Source of the DNA: Clostridium sp. CAG:762
GTDB lineage: Bacteria; Bacillota_I; Bacilli_A; RF39; UBA660
NCBI GenBank assembly: GCA_000432575.1
Contig: HF996832.1
Location: 2,691-66,690, forward strand
Reading direction: 5' to 3'
DNA: 64,000 nt
This document shows positions 8,653 to 18,079 of the stretch, one piece after another (position 1 is the first letter of the stretch; each line of letters opens with the position of its first letter). Under the pieces are notes generated by a model that made no database searches, was not told where the DNA came from, and saw only the letters and a program-made list of their open reading frames with translations. The position numbers and the translations under genes were made by a program.

Positions 8653-9696
8653 TTATTTTATATTTTTCCTTTCTTCTAAAAGACTATTTCTATATATATT
8701 TATTCTATCTAATATTTTATTTAGTGATTCTCTATCTAGTTTTAAATTAATTATTTTTAAAGCATTTTCTAGTGATATATTATAATTCATTATTTCTTTA
8801 TTTAATCTTTTTAAGTTTGCTAAGAAGCTCTTATCTTTTTTATATTCTATATAATTATATAAAGAGATTATAGCAATAGAATAATGATAACATAATCTTA
8901 TATCATTTTTACCTTTATTAAATAACTCTAGTGCTTTATTATAGCTTTTGTCTTCCTTATATAATAATAAATAATTCTCTTTATTAACACTACCTAAGAG
9001 GTAATAAAGAAGAGTTATTTTTATTATGTAGTAACTAAAGTTTAAGATACTATAAAGATTTTGATATTCCATTATCTTAAATATTTTTGCTTCTTCTTCA
9101 TAACCAATATTTTCTAAGTAGTCAATATATAATAATTCTTCAGTGTATGCAATTAATTCAGTTAGTATATCATTTACTTCATGTCTTTTTTCTTTAGGCT
9201 GATTTTTGTAGTGGCTTATTTCGTGAACCCATATTATAGAATCGATTAGTAAGCCATTGTTATAAACATTTATAGCTTTATGGAAATTCCTAGATATTAT
9301 AATATTTTCCTTTGTTTTTGGTTTAAACCATCTCTCCTCACAAAGAATATAATTATTGTTACCATAAGTGAGTTGTGAAGTAGCATCTATAGGCTCGTTT
9401 GTTTCTAAAATATTTAATGTTCCATTTTTTTCGATATCATTCACTTTAAAATTTATTCCTAGACTTTTATAAAAATCATTTATCAAGTGTGTTTTTTCTA
9501 CATAATCTTTTCTAGTCATGTTTCTTAAATCTTTGGTATCAATATCTAGTTTTTCTAAATTATCATATAGAAAAGATATCAGTATGTAAATATTCTTTAA
9601 GTTATTTAGAAATATTTTATTTTCATTATAACTAGTATTAAAAAGATTTTTTAAGAATTCGTTTATTTCTTTTTCTATTGTGTTTTCTTTATCCAT
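8653..9696 (-). CDS. Uncharacterised protein with an HEXXH metal-binding motif
   Basis: A 347-residue soluble protein. WVHEISHYKN carries HEISH at H158-H162, followed about 20 residues later by DILTELIAYTEELL, an acidic helix that could supply the third zinc ligand as in gluzincin peptidases. The C-terminal half is helical and rich in Tyr, Leu and Lys. No signal peptide is present, so it is probably cytoplasmic. I start at ATG 9696 behind AAAGGAG and a promoter; a longer frame to 9783 would cross that promoter. A peptidase role is inferred from the motif only. Confidence 0.65.
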   Translation of the reverse strand: MDKENTIEKEINEFLKNLFNTSYNENKIFLNNLKNIYILISFLYDNLEKLDIDTKDLRNMTRKDYVEKTHLINDFYKSLGINFKVNDIEKNGTLNILETNEPIDATSQLTYGNNNYILCEERWFKPKTKENIIISRNFHKAINVYNNGLLIDSIIWVHEISHYKNQPKEKRHEVNDILTELIAYTEELLYIDYLENIGYEEEAKIFKIMEYQNLYSILNFSYYIIKITLLYYLLGSVNKENYLLLYKEDKSYNKALELFNKGKNDIRLCYHYSIAIISLYNYIEYKKDKSFLANLKRLNKEIMNYNISLENALKIINLKLDRESLNKILDRINIYRNSLLEERKNIK

Positions 9697-9714
9697 ATGA
9701 ATCTCCTTTGTGTC

Positions 9715-9743
9715 ATTGTAGCATACTTTATATGATAAGTAAA
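9715..9743 (-). promoter_or_regulatory. Promoter of the HEXXH gene
   Basis: Minus strand TTTACT (9738-9743), 17 nt, TACAAT (9715-9720), about 19 nt before the start codon. Confidence 0.7.
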
Positions 9744-9825
9744 TGTTTAAAAAAAGTTCTAATGCATTAAAACGCGTGAGCAACTAAGAAATGAAAGTAA
9801 ATTTTCTTAAATTTAATATTATTAA

Positions 9826-9854
9826 TTTACAACTTAATTTATACATGATACAAT
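9826..9854 (+). promoter_or_regulatory. Promoter of gatCAB operon
   Basis: TTTACA (9826-9831), 17 nt, TACAAT (9849-9854), 24 nt upstream of gatC. Confidence 0.75.
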
Positions 9855-9878
9855 ATTAGGGTAATTAAGGAGGAGAGT

Positions 9879-10166
9879 ATGAATATAAATATTAGTGATT
9901 TAAAAGATTATGCTCATAAATTAATGTTTGATATGGATGATTTAGAGTATGAGACATTGTTAAAGGAATTTGATGTTGTTTTGAAACAGATGGATATTAT
10001 ATCTAAATTTGATAATATTGATAAGATAGAACCTATGGTTTTGCCTTTTCCTATTGAGGTTAATTTAAGAAGTGATAATTTAGTCGAGGTATTAGCAAGG
10101 GAAGATGTTTTAAAAAATGCTAAGGAAATAGAAAATGATCAAGTAAAGGTACCAAAGGTGGTTTAA
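9879..10166 (+). CDS. gatC: Asp/Glu-tRNA amidotransferase subunit C
   Basis: Small stabilising subunit of GatCAB, which converts misacylated Glu-tRNA(Gln) or Asp-tRNA(Asn) to the correct amide. The 95-residue length and layout are typical: an N-terminal ISDLKDYAHKLMFDMDD helix, ending in REDVLKNAKEIENDQVKVPKVV, which resembles the usual R-x-D-x-x tail. AAGGAGGAG precedes the start, and gatA begins on the base after its stop. Confidence 0.93.
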   Translation: MNINISDLKDYAHKLMFDMDDLEYETLLKEFDVVLKQMDIISKFDNIDKIEPMVLPFPIEVNLRSDNLVEVLAREDVLKNAKEIENDQVKVPKVV

Positions 10167-11618
10167 ATGAAGTATGATAATTTAAGTGTATTGGAATTAA
10201 GGAAGTTACTGGATAATAAGGAAGTTACTACTTTAGAATTATTTAATAATTCAAGAAGATTAGCAATGAAACTTAATGAGGATTATAATAATTTTGTAAC
10301 TATTTTAGATAAGTTAGAATATAATCCTAATAAAAATAGTTTATTAAATGGTATTCCTTATGCTTTAAAGGATAATTTTTCTACTAAGGATATTTTAACT
10401 ACGGGCTCTTCTAATATTTTAAAAGATTATATACCTATTTATAATTCTACTGTATATCAAAAATTAATTGATGCGGGATGTGTTTTGGTTGGAAAAACTA
10501 CTTTGGATGAACTTGCTATGGGTGGAACTGGAACAACATGTCATACGGGAGTAGTTAGGAATATTTGGGATAAAAAGAGAATGGTAGGTGGATCTTCATC
10601 TGGAAGTGCTAATGCCGTTGCTTCAGGTATTGTTCCTTTTGCTATCGGTTCTGATACAGGTGATTCGGTTAGAAAACCTGCTTCATATGTTGGAATAGTT
10701 GGTTTTAAACCGACATATGGCAGAATTTCAAGATATGGTTTATTTGCTTTTGCATCTTCTTTGGATCATGTGGGAATATTTGCTAGAAATGTTAAGGATG
10801 TAGCCATAGTTACTGATGTATTAAAGGGTAAGGATACAAATGATATGACTAGTTTGGAAGATGATAATATTAAATATGCAGATAATTTAGATAATGAGAT
10901 AAAAGGAAGAAAATTATTTTATATTAAAGAGGTAATTAGTGTTAAAACAAATAATAAGGAAACTGAAGAGATAATTAAGAAATTTATGGATAATATTGAT
11001 AAATTAAGAGAATTAGGTTTTGTTATTGAGGAAGTTAGTATCGATAAGAAATTACTTGAGGCAGTATATCCTACTTATAATATTATTTCTTGTGCGGAGG
11101 CTACTTCTAATAATGCTAATTTAACTGGTATTTTATATGGTCCTAGAAGTGATAAGGATAATATTAATGATATGATATTTGATGCTAGGACTAAGGGTTT
11201 TAGTGAGTTAATAAAGAGAAGATTTGTTATTGGAAGTTATGTTTTACAAAAAGAAAACCAAGATAAGTTATTTTTAAATGCTTGTCGTGTAAGAAGGATA
11301 ATTGTTGATAAGATAAATGATTTATTTAAGGAATATGATGGATATATTTTACCAACATGTGGAATTGCCCCTTTATTAGAGGATGCTAGTGATAAGTTAA
11401 CAGAAGAATATTTGATTTTAGAAAATCACCTACAAATAGGTAACTTTGGAGGATTTCCTTCGATTACTATTCCTTGTGGTTATGTTAATAATATGCCTAT
11501 TTCGATTAATCTAACTGGTAGAGCAAAAGAAGATAGTTTGGTATTAAATATGGCTTATCATATTTCTAATAAGTTAGGTAATCATGATATTATTGCAAGG
11601 AGGGATAATGATGTATAA
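10167..11618 (+). CDS. gatA: Asp/Glu-tRNA amidotransferase subunit A
   Basis: Amidase subunit that releases ammonia from glutamine for transfer by GatB. The Ser-cisSer-Lys amidase signature is present: the lysine in PYALKDNFST, the cis-Ser in GGSSSGSANAVASG, and the nucleophile Ser in SDTGDSVRKPASY. Two glycines that are usual in this signature are replaced (GGSSGGS to GGSSSGS and TGGS to TGDS), but catalytic residues remain. FKPTYGRISRYGL follows as in other GatA. The length of 483 is normal. Its 3' end overlaps gatB by 8 nt. Confidence 0.95.
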   Translation: MKYDNLSVLELRKLLDNKEVTTLELFNNSRRLAMKLNEDYNNFVTILDKLEYNPNKNSLLNGIPYALKDNFSTKDILTTGSSNILKDYIPIYNSTVYQKLIDAGCVLVGKTTLDELAMGGTGTTCHTGVVRNIWDKKRMVGGSSSGSANAVASGIVPFAIGSDTGDSVRKPASYVGIVGFKPTYGRISRYGLFAFASSLDHVGIFARNVKDVAIVTDVLKGKDTNDMTSLEDDNIKYADNLDNEIKGRKLFYIKEVISVKTNNKETEEIIKKFMDNIDKLRELGFVIEEVSIDKKLLEAVYPTYNIISCAEATSNNANLTGILYGPRSDKDNINDMIFDARTKGFSELIKRRFVIGSYVLQKENQDKLFLNACRVRRIIVDKINDLFKEYDGYILPTCGIAPLLEDASDKLTEEYLILENHLQIGNFGGFPSITIPCGYVNNMPISINLTGRAKEDSLVLNMAYHISNKLGNHDIIARRDNDV

Positions 11619-13032
11619 GACAGTAATTGGATTAGAAGTTCATTGTGAGTTGAAGAGTAAAAGTAAGGTGTTTTCTAAGGGAAGGAATGCTTATAGTGAA
11701 GAGGTTAATACTAATGTTAATGTTGTTGATTTAGGGATGCCAGGTATTCTTCCTAATTTAAATAAGTATTCGGTTTATGAAGCTTTATTACTTGCATCAC
11801 ATTTAAATTGTGAACTTGCTAGTAGGTTAGTTTTTGATAGAAAGAATTATTTTTATCCTGATTTACCTAAGGGTTATCAAATCACTCAAAGTCATATGCC
11901 TTTTGGAGTAAATGGTAAGTTTAAGATATATGTAGGTGAAGAAGAAAAAGAAATATTAATTCATGATATTCATTTGGAAGAGGATACGGCTAGTATAGAC
12001 CACTACTCTAGTTTTTCATTACTTGATTATAATAGATGTGGGACACCACTTATTGAGATAGTAACTGAACCTTGTATGTATTCTAAGGAAGAGGCTTTAG
12101 CGTTTTTAGATTATTTGAGGCATTTATTCTTATATTTAGATGTCGCTGAGGCTAGAATTGACAAGGGGCAAATAAGATGTGATGTTAATGTTTCTTTAAT
12201 GAAGGAAAATGATACTAAATTGGGTACTAAGGTTGAAGTTAAGAATGTTAATTCTATTACAGGAGTAAAAGAGACTATCGAATATGAAGTTAAGAGACAA
12301 ACAGAATTATTGAATCAAGGTAAAAAGATAAAACAAGAAACAAGAAGGTATGATGATTCTACTAAGACTACTATATCTATGCGTAGTAAGGAAGATGCCC
12401 TTGATTATAAATATTTTATTGAGCCAAATATTCCTAATGTTAAGATAGATGAATCTTTAATTAATGAAGTTCTTGCTAATAAGGTAGAGTTACAATTTGA
12501 TAGAATTAAGAAATATGTATCTAATTATAATATTTCATTTAAGGATGCTAATTTGCTTGCTAAAGATAAGGATATTTCTAATTATTTTGAGGAATTATTA
12601 ACTTCTAGTGGAAATATCCAAAGTTTAGTTAATTTACTTAATAATGTTATTTTATCTTATTTAAATAAGAGTGATAAGAGTATTTTAGACATATCAGTTA
12701 AACCAGATATGTTAGTTAATCTTATTAAGAAGGTAGAGGAAGGTAATATTACTTCTAAACAAGCAAAAGAAGTATTAACTAAGGCTTTAGAAGAAGATAA
12801 GGATCCAATTGTTTTAATAAAGGAATTAAATATAACTAGTATGAATAATACTGAAGAGTTAATTGATATGGCTAATAAAATAATAGATAATAATCCTAAT
12901 ATGGTTTTAAAGTATAAGGAAGGAAGAAATGTTTTAGATTTCTTTATTGGACAAGTAATGAAAGAGACCAAAGGACGCGCTAATCCTAGTGCAACTTCTA
13001 AAATATTTAAAGATTTACTAGAAAAAAGATAA
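11611..13032 (+). CDS. gatB: Asp/Glu-tRNA amidotransferase subunit B
   Basis: Kinase/amidotransferase subunit that phosphorylates and amidates the Glu or Asp on tRNA. VIGLEVHCELKSKSKVFS at the N terminus and NYFYPDLPKGYQITQ followed by IHLEEDTASI are diagnostic; the C-terminal YqeY-like part ends in GRANPSATSKIFKDLLEKR. AGGAGG at 11598-11603 fits ATG 11611 (7 nt) better than ATG 11608 (4 nt). Together with gltX and tRNA-Gln in this window it supports indirect Gln-tRNA formation. Confidence 0.95.
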   Translation: MYKTVIGLEVHCELKSKSKVFSKGRNAYSEEVNTNVNVVDLGMPGILPNLNKYSVYEALLLASHLNCELASRLVFDRKNYFYPDLPKGYQITQSHMPFGVNGKFKIYVGEEEKEILIHDIHLEEDTASIDHYSSFSLLDYNRCGTPLIEIVTEPCMYSKEEALAFLDYLRHLFLYLDVAEARIDKGQIRCDVNVSLMKENDTKLGTKVEVKNVNSITGVKETIEYEVKRQTELLNQGKKIKQETRRYDDSTKTTISMRSKEDALDYKYFIEPNIPNVKIDESLINEVLANKVELQFDRIKKYVSNYNISFKDANLLAKDKDISNYFEELLTSSGNIQSLVNLLNNVILSYLNKSDKSILDISVKPDMLVNLIKKVEEGNITSKQAKEVLTKALEEDKDPIVLIKELNITSMNNTEELIDMANKIIDNNPNMVLKYKEGRNVLDFFIGQVMKETKGRANPSATSKIFKDLLEKR

Positions 13033-13073
13033 TAACCTAGTATTATAAAAATATAATTAGATAGGTGAATATA

Positions 13074-14108
13074 ATGATAAAGAGAAAACACTTATTAATA
13101 ATTATATTTTTAGTATTAATTATATTGTTTTTGTTTGTATTTTGTTCTTTAATTAATAAGCATGATGTTATTAATAAGATAATAAAAAAAGAAGAAAACA
13201 CTTATTCATATTTGATAAATTATCCTTATTTTAATAATGATAGGGTAGATAATTATGTAGATAATTATTTGAATGAAAGAATTAATACTATTATTTTAGA
13301 TAATGGTGATTTGTTTATTGATTATGATTATAATATTAAAGATAATAATATTTTTATTAAGTTTTATGAATATGTAACTAAGTTAAATACTATTAAGGAA
13401 AATATTTATGAGATTAATTATGATTATGAATTAGATCATATTATTAAAAAAAGAGTTTTTGAAGAAGATAATTATGATATTTTAAATTATACAAAGAGTA
13501 ATAAGATGGTGGCTTTTACATTTGATGATGGTCCTAGTTATAATACGATTAAGATAGTTAATACTTTAGTTAAGTATGATTCTAAGGCTACTTTTTTCTT
13601 AGTGGGAAATCAGATAGAAAAATATGCTAAGACAATGGATGTTTTAGTTAAAAATGGTATGGATATAGGGAATCATACTTATTCACATAAGGAATTAACT
13701 AAATTACGCGATAAAGAGATATTAAAGGAAATAGATTTAACGAATGAAGTTATTTATAATAAAACAGGTATTAAGCCAATGTTTTTAAGACCTAGTTATG
13801 GGGCAATGAATAAAAGAATTAAGAAGCTTAGTACGATGCCGATTATTATATGGAATATAGATACTTTGGATTGGAAATATCATAATTCTAATAAGATTAA
13901 GGATAAAATATTAAAATATGTTAGTGATGGTGATATAATTTTAATGCATGATACTTATGTGGCTACCTTAAATGCTGTAGAGATGGTGATACCTGAATTA
14001 AAGAAACAAGGTTATAAAATTGTAAGTGTCAGTGAGTTATTTAAGTATAAGGGGGTTAAACCTAAATTAGGGATAGGGTATGGTTACGTAGGAGGCCGTA
14101 ATGAATAA
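13074..14108 (+). CDS. Membrane-anchored polysaccharide deacetylase (NodB fold)
   Basis: Removes acetyl groups from a cell-surface polysaccharide, probably peptidoglycan. An N-terminal transmembrane helix (about residues 6-27) leads to an extracytoplasmic region and then a NodB domain. Motif 1 is TFDDGPS (Asp pair), motif 2 NHTYSH (metal-binding His pair), motif 3 RPSYG, then WNIDTLDWKYHN and the late ILMHD. The start at ATG 13074 has AGGTGA 5 nt upstream; a GTG at 13065 lies inside that site. It lies between gatB and holA and overlaps holA by 8 nt. Confidence 0.9.
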   Translation: MIKRKHLLIIIFLVLIILFLFVFCSLINKHDVINKIIKKEENTYSYLINYPYFNNDRVDNYVDNYLNERINTIILDNGDLFIDYDYNIKDNNIFIKFYEYVTKLNTIKENIYEINYDYELDHIIKKRVFEEDNYDILNYTKSNKMVAFTFDDGPSYNTIKIVNTLVKYDSKATFFLVGNQIEKYAKTMDVLVKNGMDIGNHTYSHKELTKLRDKEILKEIDLTNEVIYNKTGIKPMFLRPSYGAMNKRIKKLSTMPIIIWNIDTLDWKYHNSNKIKDKILKYVSDGDIILMHDTYVATLNAVEMVIPELKKQGYKIVSVSELFKYKGVKPKLGIGYGYVGGRNE

Positions 14109-15039
14109 TAATTATTTAATATATGGGGTAGATAAATATTTAATAGATAAGGAAATAGATAAGATAATAAAAAAAAATAAGATAGATAATAATAGTATTA
14201 TTAGGTATTCGTTGAATGAAGATAGTATTGATAATATTTTAGAGGATGCTAATACTTTTAATCTTTTTAGTGATACTAAGTTAATTATAGTAAATGATGC
14301 TAATATATTTACTTCTAGTAATGATATTTTAACAGATAAGATAATTAATTATTTAAATAATTATAATGATAAGTCTTATTTAGTATTTACTTTACTTAGT
14401 GATAAGATAGATAATAGGAAAAAGATTACTAAGGTAATGAGTGATAAGGGTAATGTTATTGATTTAAATAAAAAAGATGTTGATACTAATTATATAATAT
14501 CTTATTTAAAGGAGAATGGTTATCAAATAAATATGAGCGATGCTAGGATGATTTTAAATAAGGTAGGGAATAATTTATTTTCTATAAATAATGAATTAGA
14601 TAAGTTGATGTTATTTAAGTTAGAAGATAAGGTAATAGATAAAAATAGTATTGATTTACTTATTAATGAGAATATTGATAGTAGTTTATTTGCTTTAGTG
14701 GATTCTATTACGAATAAGGATAAGAATAAGATGTTAAAATTATATCATGAATGTTTACTTGAAAGTGATCCTATTATGATTATTAATATGCTAGCAAATA
14801 AATATATTTTGTTATATCAGGTTAAGAGACTAATAAGTGATGGTTATAGTGATGATAAAATTGCTAAGGAATTAGAAGTACATCCTTATCCTGTTAAGTT
14901 AGCTAGGAATATGTGTTATAGTTATAGTGTTAAGGAAATATTAGATATTATTTTAAAATTAGCTAATTTAGATAAAGATATTAAATTAGGTAATGTTAAT
15001 GGTGAAGTAGGATTAGAATTTTTACTTTTAAGTATTTAA
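14101..15039 (+). CDS. holA: DNA polymerase III delta subunit
   Basis: Clamp-loader subunit that opens the beta sliding clamp. 312 residues; N-terminal YLIYGVDKYLIDKEIDKII resembles the family start, the middle has a conserved delta-type SLFALVDSI and DPIMIINMLANKYILLYQVK, and the C terminus is helical with DIILKLANLDKDIKLG. Start ATG overlaps the deacetylase stop by 8 nt, with GGAGG upstream. rpsT, which often follows holA in Bacillota, is not found in the 113-nt gap that follows. Confidence 0.88.
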   Translation: MNNNYLIYGVDKYLIDKEIDKIIKKNKIDNNSIIRYSLNEDSIDNILEDANTFNLFSDTKLIIVNDANIFTSSNDILTDKIINYLNNYNDKSYLVFTLLSDKIDNRKKITKVMSDKGNVIDLNKKDVDTNYIISYLKENGYQINMSDARMILNKVGNNLFSINNELDKLMLFKLEDKVIDKNSIDLLINENIDSSLFALVDSITNKDKNKMLKLYHECLLESDPIMIINMLANKYILLYQVKRLISDGYSDDKIAKELEVHPYPVKLARNMCYSYSVKEILDIILKLANLDKDIKLGNVNGEVGLEFLLLSI

Positions 15040-15152
15040 GTATGGCTATTGCTCTCGTGTTTTAGTGCCAAGAAAAAAATAATAAAATAGTTTGCCCAAA
15101 ACAACTATAAGCGTTTAAGAAAAAATCATGTTATTTAAAAGGAGAAAATGTT

Positions 15153-16151
15153 ATGAAAAGAGATGAAATAAAAAAGTTTTTTAAATCTAAGACTAAACTT
15201 TTATTATATGCATTTATTGCTTTTGTTATAGCAATAGTTATGATTTTGGTAGGAGATGAAATTGATAATAAAAAGATTACTGATATACCAAAAGATTATA
15301 ATGAGTTAATTGCAAAGGGTGAAGATAAGAATAATACTTATGCGGAAGTAACAATAGTATATGCAATTAAGTTCGCGGTGAATGATGATAGTAATTTAGA
15401 TTATTACTTTGTTCAGGATAAAGATGGTTATACTTTTGTAGCTAGGATTACTAAGGAAACATATCAAAAATTAAAAGAACTTGCAGATAAGGATCCAGAT
15501 AATTTTGAATATAAGTTAAAGGGTTATATTTATAATATAGGAGAAGATGTTAAGAATGTTGCAATAAATAGTTTTGAGGATTGTTTTGGTACTAAGATAG
15601 ATAAATCTAATTATGAAGATTATTTAGGAAAAACATACTTGGATGAGACAGTTAAGCCAAGTAGTAAAACAGTAGGTATTTTAATAGGAATTGGTGTTGG
15701 TTTATTAGTATTAAGTATTATTTTGATAATTTGTTATATTGTAGATACTATTTCTTATAAGAAAAATGTTAGAAAATATGATGTTAAATTATTAAAGGAA
15801 GAGATGTTAAAAGATAGTACTAAGTATTATAAAAAGGAAAACATTTATTTAACTGACAATAATATTATTAGTAGAGTAAATGGATTTAAGGTAATATCTT
15901 ATGATAATATTCTTTGGGCATATCATAATACCTTAAAGACATATGGTTTTACAGTAAAAAATAGTATAGTAGTATATACTAAGAATCATAAGACATATGA
16001 AGTAGCCTCAAATACTAATGATAGTGATGGATTACTAGATATATTAAATGAGATACATAATAAGAATGAAAATATTTTAATAGGTTTTAGTAAAGAAAAT
16101 CAAGATAAAATAAAGGAAATAAAAAAAGAGGATAAGAAAAACAAAAAGTAA
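15153..16151 (+). CDS. Two-pass membrane protein of unknown function
   Basis: 332 residues with a hydrophobic helix at about 16-33 and another at about 174-196; between them is a roughly 140-residue domain probably outside the cell, and after them a cytoplasmic domain containing a repeated lysine-rich end. The C-terminal part (IYLTDNNIISRVNGFKVISYDNILWAYHN...) looks like a small beta-rich PH-like fold, as in other gut Firmicute membrane proteins. I do not recognise the family with confidence. AAAAGGAG lies 8 nt before ATG. Confidence 0.75.
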   Translation: MKRDEIKKFFKSKTKLLLYAFIAFVIAIVMILVGDEIDNKKITDIPKDYNELIAKGEDKNNTYAEVTIVYAIKFAVNDDSNLDYYFVQDKDGYTFVARITKETYQKLKELADKDPDNFEYKLKGYIYNIGEDVKNVAINSFEDCFGTKIDKSNYEDYLGKTYLDETVKPSSKTVGILIGIGVGLLVLSIILIICYIVDTISYKKNVRKYDVKLLKEEMLKDSTKYYKKENIYLTDNNIISRVNGFKVISYDNILWAYHNTLKTYGFTVKNSIVVYTKNHKTYEVASNTNDSDGLLDILNEIHNKNENILIGFSKENQDKIKEIKKEDKKNKK

Positions 16152-16189
16152 TTTTTATATAACTTAAATAATTTCTTGTCTTTTTTTTG

Positions 16190-16218
16190 TTGACAATGAG
16201 TTAATGTAATGTTATTAT
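16190..16218 (+). promoter_or_regulatory. Promoter of the serpin gene
   Basis: TTGACA (16190-16195), 17 nt, TATTAT (16213-16218); AAGGAG and the start codon follow within 25 nt. Confidence 0.8.
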
Positions 16219-16242
16219 GTTTATTGTAAGGAGAATAAGAAA

Positions 16243-18021
16243 ATGGAAAGTAACGAAAATAACACAACAAATGAGATAATAACAAGTAAGAATAATGATA
16301 CAACAACTGAGACAATAACAAATAAGAATAATTATACAACAACTGAGACAACAACAAATAAGAATAATGATACAACAAATGAGATAATAACAAATAAGAA
16401 TAATGAGACAACAACTGAGACAACAAATGTTAATAAAAATAATAAAAATAAGAAAAAGAAAATTATAATAATTGCTATTATTTTATTAATCGTGGCAACC
16501 CTTGGTTGTATTTATTTCTTTAAAATAAAAGATAATAATACAACAACTAGTAAAGTAGGGGACAAAAAAGATGATAATTCATTAACCGATAAAGACAAAG
16601 ACAAGGATTTATCTGATGAAAACTATAATAATAAATATAAATTATCTGGTAATTCTTTAGAAGATTTTGATTTATATTTTTTACAATTAGAAAATGAAAG
16701 AAAAAATAAAGTATATAGTCCATTATCTATAAAATATGCTTTATCAATGCTTAATGAAGGTGCTAATGGCAAAACAAAGAAACAAATATCTAGTGTAATA
16801 GGGGATTATAATGCTAAAAAATACTCTAATAATTCTAATATGTCATTTGCTAATGCTTTATTTATAAGAGATTCTTTTAAAGATTCAATAAAAGATTCTT
16901 ATATTAATACATTATCTAATAAATACAATGCTGAAGTTATTTTTGATTCATTTAAAACTCCAAATAAACTTAATTCATGGGTAAGTAATAAAACATTTAA
17001 ATTAATTAATAATTTATTTGATGATGTTTCTCAAAATAATTTTATATTAGCTAACGCTTTAGCTATAGATATGGAATGGGTTAATGTTATTAATGATTTA
17101 GGTTATTTTGCAGTTTCTTATCAACATGAAAATTATTGGGAGACTCGCAATCATTACCATGAATCAACAGAATTTGATGGAAATCAAAGCGTTGATACAT
17201 TAGAAATTATGGCAGTTGCTAATAAATATGATATTGTAAACATTTTTGGAGAACAAAATATAAGAGATAATATTACAAAAAGGTATCAAGATTGGTTAAA
17301 TAGTGAAGAATATAAAAAATACCATGCACATGAAGAAAATATAGATGTAGAAACATATGTTAATAATTATATAAAAGAAATTAATAAAGGATATAAAGAT
17401 CTTAAAAGTTCAACTGATTTTGAGTTCTATGTCGATAATGATATTAAAGTTTTTGCTAAAGATTTAAAAGAATATAATGGAATAACCCTACAATATGTTG
17501 GTATTATGCCTAAAAATGATAGTCTTGATAATTATATTAAAAATACAAATGCATTTAAAATTAATGCTATAATTAATAAATTAAAACCTATTAAATTAGA
17601 AAGTTTTAAAGAAGGGGTTATCACAGAAATACGTGGTAATATTCCAATGTTTAAATTTGATTATGATTTAAATATAAAAGAAGATTTACAAAAGTTAGGA
17701 ATAACCAATGTATTTGATTCTAATAAAGCAGATTTATCTAATATATCTTCAAGTAAAAACTATATTGAAGATGCAAAACAAAAAACAAATATTGAATTTG
17801 CTAATGAAGGAATAAAAGCAGCTGCAGTTACTTATGTAGGAGATTTTGGTACGGGCGTAGGTGGTTTTGATTATTTGTATGATGTGCCAGTAGAAAAGAT
17901 AAATTTAGACTTTGATAAACCATATATGTTTATAATTAGAGATAAAAATTCTGGTGAGGTATGGTTTACTGGAACTGTATACGAACCAACAGAATATGTA
18001 GCTGGTCAATTTGAATGGTAA
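16243..18021 (+). CDS. Membrane-anchored serpin
   Basis: Predicted serine/cysteine protease inhibitor displayed on the cell surface. Residues 1-65 are Thr/Asn repeats, 66-73 a basic cluster, 74-93 a transmembrane helix, then a linker and a serpin domain from about 145. Serpin hallmarks are VYSPLSIKYALSMLNEGANGKTKKQI, the hinge FANEGIKAAAVTYVG, and the C-terminal DKPYMFIIRDKNSGEVWFTGTV. A His/Glu-rich stretch around residues 280-400 is longer than the usual serpin segment. The basic cluster predicts that the repeats are cytoplasmic. P1-P1' falls near the Thr-Gly of GDFGTG, which is uncertain. Confidence 0.88.
   Translation: MESNENNTTNEIITSKNNDTTTETITNKNNYTTTETTTNKNNDTTNEIITNKNNETTTETTNVNKNNKNKKKKIIIIAIILLIVATLGCIYFFKIKDNNTTTSKVGDKKDDNSLTDKDKDKDLSDENYNNKYKLSGNSLEDFDLYFLQLENERKNKVYSPLSIKYALSMLNEGANGKTKKQISSVIGDYNAKKYSNNSNMSFANALFIRDSFKDSIKDSYINTLSNKYNAEVIFDSFKTPNKLNSWVSNKTFKLINNLFDDVSQNNFILANALAIDMEWVNVINDLGYFAVSYQHENYWETRNHYHESTEFDGNQSVDTLEIMAVANKYDIVNIFGEQNIRDNITKRYQDWLNSEEYKKYHAHEENIDVETYVNNYIKEINKGYKDLKSSTDFEFYVDNDIKVFAKDLKEYNGITLQYVGIMPKNDSLDNYIKNTNAFKINAIINKLKPIKLESFKEGVITEIRGNIPMFKFDYDLNIKEDLQKLGITNVFDSNKADLSNISSSKNYIEDAKQKTNIEFANEGIKAAAVTYVGDFGTGVGGFDYLYDVPVEKINLDFDKPYMFIIRDKNSGEVWFTGTVYEPTEYVAGQFEW
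16258..16428 (+). repeat. 36-bp tandem repeat inside the serpin gene
   Basis: About five imperfect units encode 11-13 residue repeats of the form NNDTTNEIITNK. Unit boundaries lie at AATAAtGA..ACAA. Such repeats can expand or contract without a frameshift because the period is a multiple of three. Confidence 0.8.
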
Positions 18022-18044
18022 TAACGATTTATGAATAAAAATAG

Positions 18045-18073
18045 TTGCAAAAATCATGTAATCGTGGTATATT
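18045..18073 (+). promoter_or_regulatory. Promoter of second candidate small RNA
   Basis: TTGCAA (18045-18050), 17 nt, TATATT (18068-18073), pointing into the intergenic region after the serpin. Confidence 0.6.
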
Positions 18074-18079
18074 AGTTAC

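Noticed and set aside
15040..15152. Possible rpsT or small RNA after holA
   Set aside because: No S20-like frame and no hairpin with T tract could be found.
16100..16426. Minus-strand 108-residue ORF rich in Leu/Ser/Tyr
   Set aside because: Antisense shadow of the serpin tandem repeat, without promoter or ribosome site.
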